Source: Paramagnetospirillum magnetotacticum MS-1
Lineage (GTDB): Bacteria; Pseudomonadota; Alphaproteobacteria; Rhodospirillales; Magnetospirillaceae
Reading direction: 5' to 3'
DNA: 64,000 nucleotides
NCBI RefSeq assembly: GCF_000829825.1
Contig: NZ_JXSL01000028.1
Location: 1-64,000, forward strand
Part shown: in pieces, positions 1-8,408 of the stretch
How the letters are laid out: every line of letters starts with the position of its first letter
How positions within the stretch are numbered: the stretch's first letter is position 1
Notes under the pieces: model-generated
What the model was told of the DNA's origin: nothing
Databases searched by the model: none
The model's input: only the letters and a program-made list of their open reading frames with translations
Program-made: the position numbers and the translations under genes

Positions 1-528
1 GTGCAGTCCAAGGACGCGATCAAGGTGATCACCGTGCGCGCCACCGGCTTCGAGGCCGCCGCCCAGGGCGGTTCCGCCCCGGTGGAAAGCGTGGCGGCGG
101 GTGCCGATCCGGCGCTGTCCTCCTTCGTCGGGCAACAGCTGTCCAAGTCCGAGCGCCCCGAACTGACCAGCGCCCGGATCATCATCTCGGGCGGTCGCGG
201 CATGCAGTCGGGCGACAACTTCCACCTGCTGGAAGCCGTGGCCGACAAGCTGGGCGCCGCCGTGGGCGCAAGCCGCGCCGCCGTGGATGCGGGCTTCGTC
301 CCCAACGACTTCCAGGTGGGCCAGACCGGCAAGATCGTGGCGCCTGACCTTTACATCGCCGTCGGCATCTCGGGCGCCATCCAGCACCTGGCTGGCATGA
401 AGGATTCCAAGGTCATCGTCGCCATCAACAAGGACGAAGAGGCCCCCATCTTCCAGGTCGCCGATTACGGCCTGGTGGCGGACCTGTTCAAGGTGTTGCC
501 CGAACTCTCCGCCGCCCTGGGAGGCTGA
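1..528 (+). CDS. etfA: Electron transfer flavoprotein alpha subunit, C-terminal part (partial)
   Basis: The reading frame is open from base 1, so the N-terminal part lies outside the window and the GTG at base 1 is not a proven start. The 175 visible residues contain the FAD-binding half of ETF alpha: an [15 protein letters not shown] segment (about residues 58-72) and the [18 protein letters not shown] segment (about 109-126), which binds the flavin. With ETF beta the protein would accept electrons from acyl-CoA dehydrogenases in the cytoplasm and pass them to ETF:quinone oxidoreductase. An acyl-CoA dehydrogenase starts 3 bases after its stop, so donor and acceptor are probably co-transcribed. 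Family assignment is firm. Confidence 0.95.
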   Translation: MQSKDAIKVITVRATGFEAAAQGGSAPVESVAAGADPALSSFVGQQLSKSERPELTSARIIISGGRGMQSGDNFHLLEAVADKLGAAVGASRAAVDAGFVPNDFQVGQTGKIVAPDLYIAVGISGAIQHLAGMKDSKVIVAINKDEEAPIFQVADYGLVADLFKVLPELSAALGG

Positions 529-531
529 TCC

Positions 532-2310
532 ATGACCACCTATATTCCGCCGCTCAGAGATATCCGCTTCACCATGGAAGAGGTGGTGGGCCTGGACTCC
601 ATCACCGCCCTGCCCGGTTTCGAGGACGCCACTTCGGAAACAGCCGATTCCATCCTGACCGAGGCGGGCCATATCGCCGAAGGCGTGCTGTCGCCCCTGA
701 ACCGTGAAGGCGACCAGAACGGAGCCGCCCTGGAGAACGGCGTGGTGCGTACCACGCCGGGCTGGAAGGAAGCGTGGAATACCATCGTCGAAGGGGGGTG
801 GAACGGTCTGCCCTTCTCGCCCGATTACGGCGGCATGGGCCTGCCCAATCTGTTCAACCACGCCGTCCACGAGATGTGGCAGGCAGCCAATATGGCCTTT
901 ACCCTGAACCCCATGCTGACCCAGGGCGCCGTCAACGCTCTGTCGTTGTACGGCTCGGAGGAGCAGAAGGCGTATTACCTGCCTAAGATGGTCACCGGCG
1001 AATGGACCGGCACCATGAACCTGACCGAGCCCCAGGCGGGCTCCGATCTGGCGGCCATTCGATCCAAGGCGGTTCCCGACGGCGACAAGTTCCGCCTGTC
1101 GGGCCAGAAGATCTTCATCACCTATGGCGACCACGATCTGGCCGACAACATCGTCCATCTGGTTCTGGCCCGCCTGCCCGACGCGCCCGCGGGCGTCAAG
1201 GGCATCTCCCTGTTCGTGGTCCCCAAGATCCTGCCCGACGGCTCGCGCAACGACCTCAAATGCGTGTCCCTGGAGCATAAGCTGGGCATCCACGGCAGCC
1301 CCACCGCCGTGATGAGCTTCGGCGATCACGAGGGCGCCCTGGGCGAGTTGGTGGGTCAGCCCCATCGCGGCCTGGAATACATGTTCGTCATGATGAACCA
1401 CGCCCGTCTGGCCGTGGGTCTTCAGGGTCTGGCCATCGCCGAGCGCGCCTATCAGCAGGCCCGCAACTACGCCCGCGACCGCGTCCAGGGCAAGCCTGCG
1501 GGCTGGACCGGCAGCGGTTCGGCGGGCATCGTCCACCACCCCGATGTGCGCCGCCTGCTGATGACCATGAAAAGCGGCATCGAGGCCATGCGCGGCATCC
1601 ACTACACCGCCGCCGCCTCGGCCGATATCGCCCATCATCACCCGGAACCCAACGCCCGCTACGAGGCCAATCAGCGTCTGGAATTCTTGACCCCCATCGC
1701 CAAGGGCTGGTGCACTGAACTGGGCCAGCACATCGCCTCTCTGGGCGTTCAGGTCCATGGCGGCATGGGCTATATCGAGGAGACCGGGGCCGCCCAGCAT
1801 CTGCGCGACGCCCGCATTACCACCATCTATGAAGGCACCACCGCCATTCAGGCCAACGACCTGATAGGCCGCAAGATCCTGCGCGACAAGGGCGCCTTCG
1901 CCCGCACCATGCTGGCCGAAATCGCCGGTCTGGCGGTGGAACTGTCGGCAAGTCCTATCACCGCCCTGGCCGCCACGGGCAATCGCCTGTCCGAAGGGGC
2001 CGCGGCGGCCGCCCGCACGGTGGACTGGCTGGTCAATCATGCCGCCGAAGACCCGCGCCTGGCCGCCGCCGCCGCTGTGCCGACCCTGGATCTGTTCGGC
2101 ATCGTGGTCGGCGGACAGCAGGTGGCCCTTGCCGCCAAGGTCGCCAAGGCGGCCCTGGATACGGGCCGTGACCATGACGGTTTCTATGCCGCCAAACTGG
2201 CCACCGCCCATTTCTATGCCGAGCATGTCCTGCCCCAGGCCATTGCCCTGGAGCGGACGGTGATCGCCGGTTCCGCCACCGTCATGGGAGTGGATGAGGC
2301 GATTCTCTGA
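532..2310 (+). CDS. Acyl-CoA dehydrogenase, long form (DmdC/AcdA type)
   Basis: This 592-residue flavoprotein would oxidise an acyl-CoA to the enoyl-CoA and hand the electrons to ETF, whose alpha subunit is encoded just upstream. Visible motifs are the FAD/substrate segment MNLTEPQAGSDL (about 162-173), the GGMGYIEETGAAQHLRDARI region, and YEGTTAIQ with the probable catalytic Glu434. It is about 200 residues longer than ordinary acyl-CoA dehydrogenases; the extra N-terminal leader and C-terminal helical domain are typical of the subgroup that includes 3-methylmercaptopropionyl-CoA dehydrogenase (DmdC). The substrate cannot be read from the sequence. GGGAGG at the end of etfA can serve as its ribosome-binding site. 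Confidence 0.9.
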   Translation: MTTYIPPLRDIRFTMEEVVGLDSITALPGFEDATSETADSILTEAGHIAEGVLSPLNREGDQNGAALENGVVRTTPGWKEAWNTIVEGGWNGLPFSPDYGGMGLPNLFNHAVHEMWQAANMAFTLNPMLTQGAVNALSLYGSEEQKAYYLPKMVTGEWTGTMNLTEPQAGSDLAAIRSKAVPDGDKFRLSGQKIFITYGDHDLADNIVHLVLARLPDAPAGVKGISLFVVPKILPDGSRNDLKCVSLEHKLGIHGSPTAVMSFGDHEGALGELVGQPHRGLEYMFVMMNHARLAVGLQGLAIAERAYQQARNYARDRVQGKPAGWTGSGSAGIVHHPDVRRLLMTMKSGIEAMRGIHYTAAASADIAHHHPEPNARYEANQRLEFLTPIAKGWCTELGQHIASLGVQVHGGMGYIEETGAAQHLRDARITTIYEGTTAIQANDLIGRKILRDKGAFARTMLAEIAGLAVELSASPITALAATGNRLSEGAAAAARTVDWLVNHAAEDPRLAAAAAVPTLDLFGIVVGGQQVALAAKVAKAALDTGRDHDGFYAAKLATAHFYAEHVLPQAIALERTVIAGSATVMGVDEAIL

Positions 2311-2356
2311 TGAACTGAACCGCCCTGCCGGTCCAACTCCAAACCACGTTATCAAG

Positions 2357-2382
2357 GCCGGGCGGCAACGCCCGGTCTTTTT
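2357..2382 (+). terminator. Rho-independent terminator after the acyl-CoA dehydrogenase
   Basis: Arms CCGGGCG and CGCCCGG (2358-2364 and 2369-2375) enclose a GCAA tetraloop and are followed by TCTTTTT. It lies 47 bases after the acyl-CoA dehydrogenase stop and closes the etf/acyl-CoA dehydrogenase unit. The rest of the 241-base gap to the next gene is AT-rich and probably contains that gene's promoter. Confidence 0.85.
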
Positions 2383-2551
2383 CGTCTCCCCAACCGTCGG
2401 ATCTTGCGAAACAAGCCGCGCTCAATCATTAATGGCTAACTTGCAAAATGTCAGTGTTTTCCCATTGATACCCGCTACAATATCCAGCAATATTTTTTCT
2501 TGTGAGGCGCTTATCACAGAAATAAACAAACAGATTACAAAATTGCATATC

Positions 2552-2923
2552 ATGCCACTAAAGGTTATTATCGCTGACGACTCGATCATTACGGTCAAGA
2601 AGCTCCTTGTCTTGATGGAGGGGCTGGGCCATCAGGTCGTCGCCACGGCATCAACAGGCCGCGAAGCCATAGAGGCCTATCGCCAGCACCGTCCCGATCT
2701 GATGACCATGGACATCTCCATGCCCGATATGGACGGCATGGAAGCCACCTCGGCCATCGTCGCCGAATTCCCCGAGGCCCGCATCGTTATGGTCACCTCC
2801 CACGGCCAGGAGAGGATGGTGATCGATTCCCTCGATGCGGGGGCCAAAGGCTATGTACTAAAGCCAGTGCGCATCGAGAAACTCTCCGATATGATCGCCA
2901 AGGTTATGGAGCGCTCCACCTGA
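2552..2923 (+). CDS. CheY-like single-domain response regulator (copy 1)
   Basis: A 123-residue stand-alone receiver. The acidic pair D9/D10, phospho-acceptor D54 in MTMDISMPDMDG, T82 and K104 in the YVLKPV motif are all in place, so it should be phosphorylated. There is no output domain, so it must act through a partner, as CheY does, or pass phosphate on. The ATG at 2552 begins a complete receiver fold; reading further upstream would add about 86 residues of non-family sequence. No strong Shine-Dalgarno precedes it. It is nearly the same protein as the receiver at 4731-5105 (identical over long stretches such as VTSHGQERMVIDSLDAGAKG). A PAS histidine kinase follows 22 bases later. Confidence 0.9.
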   Translation: MPLKVIIADDSIITVKKLLVLMEGLGHQVVATASTGREAIEAYRQHRPDLMTMDISMPDMDGMEATSAIVAEFPEARIVMVTSHGQERMVIDSLDAGAKGYVLKPVRIEKLSDMIAKVMERST

Positions 2924-2945
2924 GCGTGTAATGGCGTGAGGATCG

Positions 2946-4097
2946 ATGTCGAGCGCATTTCCCGGTGGTAATCCCAACGATCCCGGCTATTGGGAAGTCA
3001 TCTTCGACGTCATCCCTTTCCCGGTCTATGTGGCCGACACAACGACGTTCGACATCGTTTGCGCCAACCGCGCCATGAAGCAGCGGGTAGAGATCAATCC
3101 CGGCGACAAGTGTTATGCCGCCATCTACCAGCAGCCGGGGCCTTGCTCGTTCTGCAAGATGAAGGAACTGGAAGCCGCCGCCGCCGCCGGAACCAACTAT
3201 CTTGAGTTCGAGCACTTCAACGATCTGGACGACCACTGGTATCAGTTGCGCGAGACCATCGTGGCCTGGTTCGATGGGCGGCGGGCCAAATACTCCATCG
3301 CCGTCAACATCAGCGCGCTGAAGGAAGTTCAGAACGCACTGGCCGAGGCCCATGCCGAACTGGCGTTGAAGAATATCCGGCTGAACGGCGCGCTGCATTC
3401 CGAGCAGGAAGTCACACTGAACCAGCGCAACTTCCTGGCCATGGTCAGCCATGAATTCCGCATGCCACTGTCCATCATCGGCGGCGCCGCCGAAGTTCTG
3501 GAAATCTATACCAGAGGCAAGCCTGAAGCGGTCGAGGAGATCGGAAAGATCGACCGGGCCGTTCACCGCATGTCCGATCTGATCGATGTCTGCCTGGCCG
3601 ATGCCCGCTTCACCTCCGCCGTTGCGGCGCTTCAGGTGCGTACGGTGGAGATTGCCCCGCTGGTCGAGGAGATCTGCCGCGAAAAGGCCGCGTTCGGAGG
3701 ACCGGAACGCCTTCACCTGAGCATTGGGGCGAGAACGACGATCACGGCCGATCCCGCGCTGTTGCGGGTCGCCCTGTCCAATCTGATCGACAACGCCTTG
3801 AAATACTCGCCCGCCGCCAGCGGCCCCGTGCGGGTGTCGCTCGAGTCCGGCCCCACGCAAACCGTCATGACCGTCGCCGATCACGGCCCCGGCATTCCCG
3901 CCGATGAAGCGGAACGGGTTTTCGAGAAGTTCTACCGCTCGCCTTCGGCCACCGGAACCAAAGGGGCCGGGTTGGGCCTTTATATCGTCAAACAGATCAT
4001 CGAAAGCCACGGCGGCCGCATCGAAGTCGGCGCGGCCGACACGGGTGGATCCAAATTCACCATCACCCTGCCCATGGCATCCAGCCCAATCGGGTAA
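2946..4097 (+). CDS. PAS-domain sensor histidine kinase with Cys motif
   Basis: A 383-residue cytoplasmic kinase without membrane segments. Residues 1-125 form a PAS-like sensor carrying three cysteines, C56, C67 and C70 (KCY...PCSFC), then a short helical linker. The HisKA H-box FLAMVSHEFRMPLS places the phospho-histidine at about H169. The ATPase domain shows N-box NLIDNALKYSP, DHGPGIP and GAGLGLYIV. The same cysteine positions recur in the hybrid kinase at 5125-7041, which suggests a bound metal, a cofactor or thiol chemistry in the sensor; which one is unknown. The adjacent receivers at 2552 and 4731 are the likely phosphorylation targets. Confidence 0.9.
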   Translation: MSSAFPGGNPNDPGYWEVIFDVIPFPVYVADTTTFDIVCANRAMKQRVEINPGDKCYAAIYQQPGPCSFCKMKELEAAAAAGTNYLEFEHFNDLDDHWYQLRETIVAWFDGRRAKYSIAVNISALKEVQNALAEAHAELALKNIRLNGALHSEQEVTLNQRNFLAMVSHEFRMPLSIIGGAAEVLEIYTRGKPEAVEEIGKIDRAVHRMSDLIDVCLADARFTSAVAALQVRTVEIAPLVEEICREKAAFGGPERLHLSIGARTTITADPALLRVALSNLIDNALKYSPAASGPVRVSLESGPTQTVMTVADHGPGIPADEAERVFEKFYRSPSATGTKGAGLGLYIVKQIIESHGGRIEVGAADTGGSKFTITLPMASSPIG

Positions 4098-4198
4098 GCC
4101 CTGCACGCAAGAGAAGACGTCGCGCCGGTTGCCGATTCATGCCATTATCGCCAGAGAAGCCACCAGTGTCCCGGCTTCACTCAAGGATCGACACGGAA

Positions 4199-4720
4199 AT
4201 GACCTTCAATAAAACCATCATTCCCCGCGTCATGGCCTCCATCCTCGGCCAGACTCGGGAAGTGTTGGCCGCCGAAGCGGTAATCGCCGTCGATGGCGCG
4301 GAAACCTTCGACTGCGACGTCACCAAACTTCACCTCCACGACATGACCGTCATCGCTGGACTAGGTGGTCCCATCAGTCTGCTGATCGCCTTCAGTTTCG
4401 AGACATCCCTGGTCGAAGCCCTGTTCCACCGGGTCACCGCCGATATCGAGGTTCCGCCGGGCGAGGAAGACCTGTACCGCCGCGAAACCGCCGCTGAGAT
4501 CGTCAACACCATTCTTGGGCTGTGTACCACGGATTTCCAGAACATCGAGGAGAGTATCGCCCTGTCTCCACCGGTGATCATTGAGGATGCGCGTTGCATT
4601 CATCGCCCAAAAAACGCAGTATTCGCGAGCATGAGGATACGTACCGAAAGAGGTATTGTCAGCGTAAGTTTCGTCGGTCCGCGCGACCTGTTTGATGACC
4701 ATATGAACTACCAATTCTAG
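4199..4720 (+). CDS. CheX-like domain protein, probable receiver phosphatase
   Basis: A 173-residue protein starting at ATG 4199; an in-frame upstream reading to 4139 adds nothing recognisable. It resembles the CheC/CheX/FliY phosphatase fold and has the ExxN active-site pair of that family (E100 and N103 in AAEIVNTILG). CheX removes phosphate from CheY. Here the gene sits between two near-identical CheY-like receiver genes, with a kinase on either side, so it is well placed to dephosphorylate those receivers. Only one ExxN motif is seen, as in CheX rather than CheC. Fold assignment is good; the target is inferred from position. Confidence 0.75.
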   Translation: MTFNKTIIPRVMASILGQTREVLAAEAVIAVDGAETFDCDVTKLHLHDMTVIAGLGGPISLLIAFSFETSLVEALFHRVTADIEVPPGEEDLYRRETAAEIVNTILGLCTTDFQNIEESIALSPPVIIEDARCIHRPKNAVFASMRIRTERGIVSVSFVGPRDLFDDHMNYQF

Positions 4721-4730
4721 GGCAGGCCTG

Positions 4731-5105
4731 ATGTCAGCGTATAAAGTCCTTATCGTCGATGACTCACTTATTGCGGTCAAGAAGCTGACTCTGATGCTGG
4801 AGGGGCTGGGCCACAAAGTGGTGGGCACCGCTGGCACTGGCGCGGAAGCTGTGGAGGCCTATCGCGCGCACAATCCCGATCTGGTCACCATGGACATCAC
4901 CATGCCCGATATGGATGGTGTCGAGGCCACCGCCAAGATCATCGCCGAGTTTCCCGCCGCCCATATCATCATGGTCACCTCCCATGGGCAGGAGCGGATG
5001 GTCATCGACTCGCTGGATGCGGGTGCGAAGGGCTATGTGCTGAAGCCGGTGCGCACTGAAAAGCTTTCCGACATGATCGACAAGGTCATGCTCCGCTCTA
5101 CCTGA
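4731..5105 (+). CDS. CheY-like single-domain response regulator (copy 2)
   Basis: A 124-residue receiver with D10/D11, phospho-acceptor D55 (VTMDITMPDMDG), T83 and K105. It differs from the receiver at 2552-2923 at scattered positions, mostly in the first half, while the stretch around T83 to K105 is identical. It begins 10 bases after the CheX-like gene and ends 19 bases before a hybrid kinase, so the three are probably one operon. With no output domain it must work by protein contact. The near identity of the two receivers implies either a recent duplication or selection to bind the same partners, such as the CheX-like protein. Confidence 0.9.
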   Translation: MSAYKVLIVDDSLIAVKKLTLMLEGLGHKVVGTAGTGAEAVEAYRAHNPDLVTMDITMPDMDGVEATAKIIAEFPAAHIIMVTSHGQERMVIDSLDAGAKGYVLKPVRTEKLSDMIDKVMLRST

Positions 5106-5124
5106 CCCGGGGACACCCACTGGC

Positions 5125-7041
5125 ATGACGAGTGCTTTTCCAGGCCTGAATCCCGGCGATCCCGGCTACTGGGAAGTGATCTTCGACGTCATTCCGTTTC
5201 CGGTCTATGTGGCCGATTGCGTCACCCATGACATCATCTGCACCAACCGCGCCATGCGCCAGAAGGTGGGCGTCGTCCAAGGCCGCAAGTGCTACGAATC
5301 CATCTACAATCACGCAGCCCCCTGCCGCTTTTGCAAAATGCCCGAGATGCTGGCGAGTGAAAGCGATGTATCGCTGGAATTCGAACACTTCAATGACCGT
5401 GACGACCGTTGGTACCAGCTGCGCGAGACCTCCCTCACCTGGTTCGACGGACGGCGCGCCAAATATTCCATCGCCGTCGATATCAGCGCTCTCAAGGGCT
5501 TTCAGAACGCGCTCGCCGAGGCCCATGCCGAGTTGGCGCTGAAGAACCGTGATCTTGAAAAGGCCGTCACCCAGGCCCGTGACGCCGAACGCGCTAAATC
5601 AGAATTCCTGGCGGTGATGAGCCATGAAATCCGCACCCCCATGAACAGCATCCTGGGCATGGTCCATTTGCTGATGGACCGCCCCCTGGCGGCGGAAGAC
5701 CGCGAGAAGCTTTCGGTCGTGCATGATTCCGGGGCGGCCCTGTTGGGCATCATCAACGACATCTTGGACTTTTCGCGCCTGGAAGCCGACGGCGTGCAAT
5801 TTGAAGACGCCCCCTTCCACCTCGGCAATACGGTTGAGGGCGTGGTGTCGCTGCTGCGCGGCCGCGCCACGGAAAAGAATCTGACCCTGGCCCTGGACGC
5901 CCCATCCCCCCTGCCCGGTTGGGTCAGCGGCGATGGAGCCCGGCTGCGTCAGGTTCTGATCAATCTGGTCGGCAATGCCATCAAATTCACCACCCAGGGC
6001 GGTGTGGTCCTGCGCTTGCGCCGCGACGGCGAAGGCAATCGCTACGAATTCTCGGTGATCGATACCGGCATCGGACTGGAGGCGGAGCAGGCCAAGAATT
6101 TGTTCCAGCCGTTCCATCAGGCCGACGCCTCCATCAGCCGCCGCTTCGGCGGTTCGGGCCTGGGGCTGGCCATCTGCAAGAAACTGGTGGACGCCCAGGG
6201 CGGCAAAATCGGCGTGGACAGCACCAAGGGTCTGGGAAGCCGTTTCTGGTTCCATTTGGACTACCCGGACACCGCCGCCCCGGCTGCCCAATCCCCACGG
6301 GCCGAAATCTCCAACCTGCCGTCCCTGTCCATCCTGCTGGCCGAGGATAATGTCTTCAATCAGAAGGTGGCGGCCGGATTGCTCAACCGCGAGGGCCATC
6401 GGGTCACCTTGGCCAACAATGGCCTGGAAGCTCTGGAGAAACTCCAAGACGGACGTTTCGACCTGATCCTCATGGACATGCAGATGCCCGAGATGGATGG
6501 CCCCGAGGCGACCCGGCGCATCCGCGGCCTCCCCGGTGCCTTGGCCGCCATTCCCATCATCGCGCTGACCGCCAATGCCATGGCCGATGATGTCGCACGC
6601 TGCCGGGCGGCGGGCATGGACGGGCATGTGGCCAAGCCCATCGATCCGCTGCTGTTACGCGCGGCCATCGCCGAAGTCCTGCCCCGCCACGCGCCCGAGG
6701 CCAGGGCCGGGGAGCGGAGCAGCTACTCCATCGCCCGCATGGCCGAACAATTGGGATCGGATAATGCCGCCATTCTGGCCCGCACCTTCATCGAAAGCGG
6801 CGAAGATATCTGCAATCGCCTGGAAAATGCCGGAGGCGATATCCAGGTCACCGGTGCGGCGTTGCACGAATTGAAGGGGCTGGCGGCCTATTCCGGAACG
6901 CCCTGGCTGGAAGCCCTGGCGATTTCCATGTCCAAGGCCTTGGAAGACAGCGATATGCCCCAGGTGGAAGGGTTGCTTCACCGGTTGCGCCGTGACTGGA
7001 ATAACACCAGGGCCGAGCTTACCCGGCAATTCGGTCTGTAA
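5125..7041 (+). CDS. Hybrid sensor histidine kinase (PAS-HisKA-HATPase-REC-HPt)
   Basis: A 638-residue soluble hybrid kinase. Residues 1-125 are a PAS-like sensor closely similar to that of the kinase at 2946, with cysteines at the same positions C56, C67 and C70. Next come a helical linker, HisKA with H167 (MSHEIRTPMNSILGM), and an ATPase domain (NLVGNAIKF, DTGIGL, GSGLGLAIC). A receiver follows with D451 (LMDMQMPEMDG), then a C-terminal HPt domain with H581 (LHELKGLAAYSG). It therefore contains a full His-Asp-His relay and could pass phosphate to the neighbouring single-domain receivers. The shared N-terminus with the upstream kinase points to duplication followed by loss or gain of the relay domains. 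Confidence 0.93.
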   Translation: MTSAFPGLNPGDPGYWEVIFDVIPFPVYVADCVTHDIICTNRAMRQKVGVVQGRKCYESIYNHAAPCRFCKMPEMLASESDVSLEFEHFNDRDDRWYQLRETSLTWFDGRRAKYSIAVDISALKGFQNALAEAHAELALKNRDLEKAVTQARDAERAKSEFLAVMSHEIRTPMNSILGMVHLLMDRPLAAEDREKLSVVHDSGAALLGIINDILDFSRLEADGVQFEDAPFHLGNTVEGVVSLLRGRATEKNLTLALDAPSPLPGWVSGDGARLRQVLINLVGNAIKFTTQGGVVLRLRRDGEGNRYEFSVIDTGIGLEAEQAKNLFQPFHQADASISRRFGGSGLGLAICKKLVDAQGGKIGVDSTKGLGSRFWFHLDYPDTAAPAAQSPRAEISNLPSLSILLAEDNVFNQKVAAGLLNREGHRVTLANNGLEALEKLQDGRFDLILMDMQMPEMDGPEATRRIRGLPGALAAIPIIALTANAMADDVARCRAAGMDGHVAKPIDPLLLRAAIAEVLPRHAPEARAGERSSYSIARMAEQLGSDNAAILARTFIESGEDICNRLENAGGDIQVTGAALHELKGLAAYSGTPWLEALAISMSKALEDSDMPQVEGLLHRLRRDWNNTRAELTRQFGL

Positions 7042-7113
7042 GACTTTTCATTTTCGCGGCGATGGCCCCATCCATATACTTGCCATCCGTCCCTTCGTTC
7101 GAGACTGTTTGCC

Positions 7114-7524
7114 ATGATCCACTGCTTGGTCATCGATGATTCCAAACTGATCCGACGAATCCACTCCCGCATGCTCGAACAGTTGGATTTGCAGGTCTCC
7201 CAGGCAGAGAACGGCGCCGAGGCCCTGGATCTTTGCGCAGCCGGAATGCCCGATCTGGTCCTGGTGGACTGGAACATGCCGGTCATGGACGGCTTCACCT
7301 TCCTGACCCGTCTGCGGGCCACGCCGGGCGGCATGGCGCCCAAGGTGGTGCTGTGCACCATCGAGAGCGATCTGGAACACATCAAGCGCGCCCTGAACGA
7401 AGGGGCTGACGAATACATCATGAAGCCCTTCGACGTGGAGATCCTGGCGGCCAAACTGGCCGCGATCGGTATTCCGATCCCGTCACGGCCCTTCAGCGCC
7501 GATCCCCTGGCCGAGGGGAGATGA
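7114..7524 (+). CDS. CheY-like response regulator
   Basis: A 136-residue receiver with D8/D9, phospho-acceptor D52 (LVLVDWNMPVMDGF), T82 and K104 (IMKPFD). It is clearly diverged from the two receivers at 2552 and 4731 and has a short Pro-rich tail instead of an output domain. The stop codon overlaps the start of cobK in ATGA, so the two are translated from one message although their functions look unrelated. It lies 72 bases after the hybrid kinase and could be a further target of its HPt domain. Confidence 0.88.
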   Translation: MIHCLVIDDSKLIRRIHSRMLEQLDLQVSQAENGAEALDLCAAGMPDLVLVDWNMPVMDGFTFLTRLRATPGGMAPKVVLCTIESDLEHIKRALNEGADEYIMKPFDVEILAAKLAAIGIPIPSRPFSADPLAEGR

Positions 7525-8276
7525 CGGGCACGGTTCTGATTCTGGGCGGAACCGCCGAGGCGGCCGCCCTGGCCCGGATCATGGCCGATGAGCGGGGCCG
7601 AAAGGTCATTTACTCCCTGGCGGGACGAACCGTTACACCCCGCCTGCCCCACGGCGAGACCCGGACCGGCGGCTTTGGCGGTGTGGACGGCCTGAAGGAT
7701 TACCTCCAGCGCCAGACCGTATCCGTAGTCGTCGACGCCACCCACCCCTTTGCCAGCCGCATGGGCTGGAATGCCGCGCAGGCCTGCGCCGCCCTTGGCC
7801 TGCCCATCCTGCGTCTCGACCGGCCCCAATGGGAGGCCGGACCGGCTGATCGCTGGACCATGGTGAGGAGCTGGGACGAAGCCGTCATTCATCTGACACC
7901 CGAGTCCAAGCGGGTCTTCCTGGCGGTGGGACGCCAGGAACTGGCACCCTTTGCCGGGCTGAAGGATATCTGGTTCCTGCTGCGCTTCGCCGAAAGCACC
8001 GCGCCGCAACCGCGCCCTGCCCATTTCACCCTGATCGCCGATCGCGGCCCATTCACCTTGGACGGCGAACGAGCCTTGCTGCGCGAGCATGCCATCGACA
8101 CCTTGGTGTGCCGCAACAGCGGCGGCACCGCCGCGCGGGCCAAACTGACCGCCGCGGCGGAACTGGGCCTGCCGGTTCTCATGCTCCGCCGCCCCCCGCG
8201 TCCCGAGGGACCAAGTGTCGGCTCGGCAGAAGAGGCGGCCGCCTGGGTGCGGTCGCATTTTATCGACGCCCATTGA
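7521..8276 (+). CDS. cobK: Precorrin-6A (cobalt-precorrin-6A) reductase
   Basis: This 251-residue NAD(P)H-dependent enzyme reduces the macrocycle of (cobalt-)precorrin-6A in cobalamin synthesis. The N-terminus has the nucleotide-binding stretch VLILGGTAEAAALA, and the VVDATHPFA motif typical of CobK/CbiJ lies near residues 70-80. Length matches the family (about 250). It starts with ATG overlapping the stop of the preceding receiver gene. The convergent gene downstream is cbiD, another cobalamin enzyme, but on the opposite strand, so the two are not one operon. No cobalamin riboswitch is visible in front of either gene. Confidence 0.93.
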   Translation: MTGTVLILGGTAEAAALARIMADERGRKVIYSLAGRTVTPRLPHGETRTGGFGGVDGLKDYLQRQTVSVVVDATHPFASRMGWNAAQACAALGLPILRLDRPQWEAGPADRWTMVRSWDEAVIHLTPESKRVFLAVGRQELAPFAGLKDIWFLLRFAESTAPQPRPAHFTLIADRGPFTLDGERALLREHAIDTLVCRNSGGTAARAKLTAAAELGLPVLMLRRPPRPEGPSVGSAEEAAAWVRSHFIDAH

Positions 8277-8294
8277 TCGGAACCGATCAATGGG
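8269..8294. repeat. Perfect inverted repeat spanning the cobK stop codon
   Basis: Arms CCCATTGATCGG (8269-8280) and CCGATCAATGGG (8283-8294) are perfect complements around AA. The cobK TGA at 8274-8276 is inside the left arm. There is no T-run, so it may be a 3'-end stabilising hairpin or a weak terminator. The half-site spacing is 8, not 4, so it is not a standard FNR/FixK box. Confidence 0.7.
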
Positions 8295-8329
8295 GCCCTC
8301 AGTCTGCCTCAGCGCGCCCTTTCGGGTCG

Positions 8330-8407
8330 CTTGGCTTCCGCGCCATAAGGCGCGCGGCCCCTCGGGCCTAACCAATGCTCAATGAGTCCCGCTCATCGAG
8401 CATTGGT
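8330..8407 (-). repeat. Dispersed 78-bp intergenic repeat, copy 1
   Basis: Read on the minus strand, this segment aligns without gaps over 78 bases to 38954-39031 on the plus strand, with about 70 percent identity by eye. It contains an identical 17-base core CCGCGCGCCTTATGGCG. Both copies begin ACCAAT and can fold a terminal hairpin. Here the hairpin is 8371-8407, a 16-bp stem with one mismatch and loop TCCCG, which may also act as a two-way terminator between convergent cobK and cbiD. Confidence 0.75.
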
Positions 8408-8408
8408 A

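Noticed and set aside
2294-2551. An upstream extension of the first receiver gene by 86 codons.
   Set aside because: It would cross the acyl-CoA dehydrogenase end and the terminator at 2357-2382, and adds no receiver sequence.
8273-8290. TTGAT and ATCAA half-sites near cobK as an FNR/FixK box.
   Set aside because: The half-sites are eight bases apart instead of four, and the palindrome lies at a gene end, not upstream of a gene.
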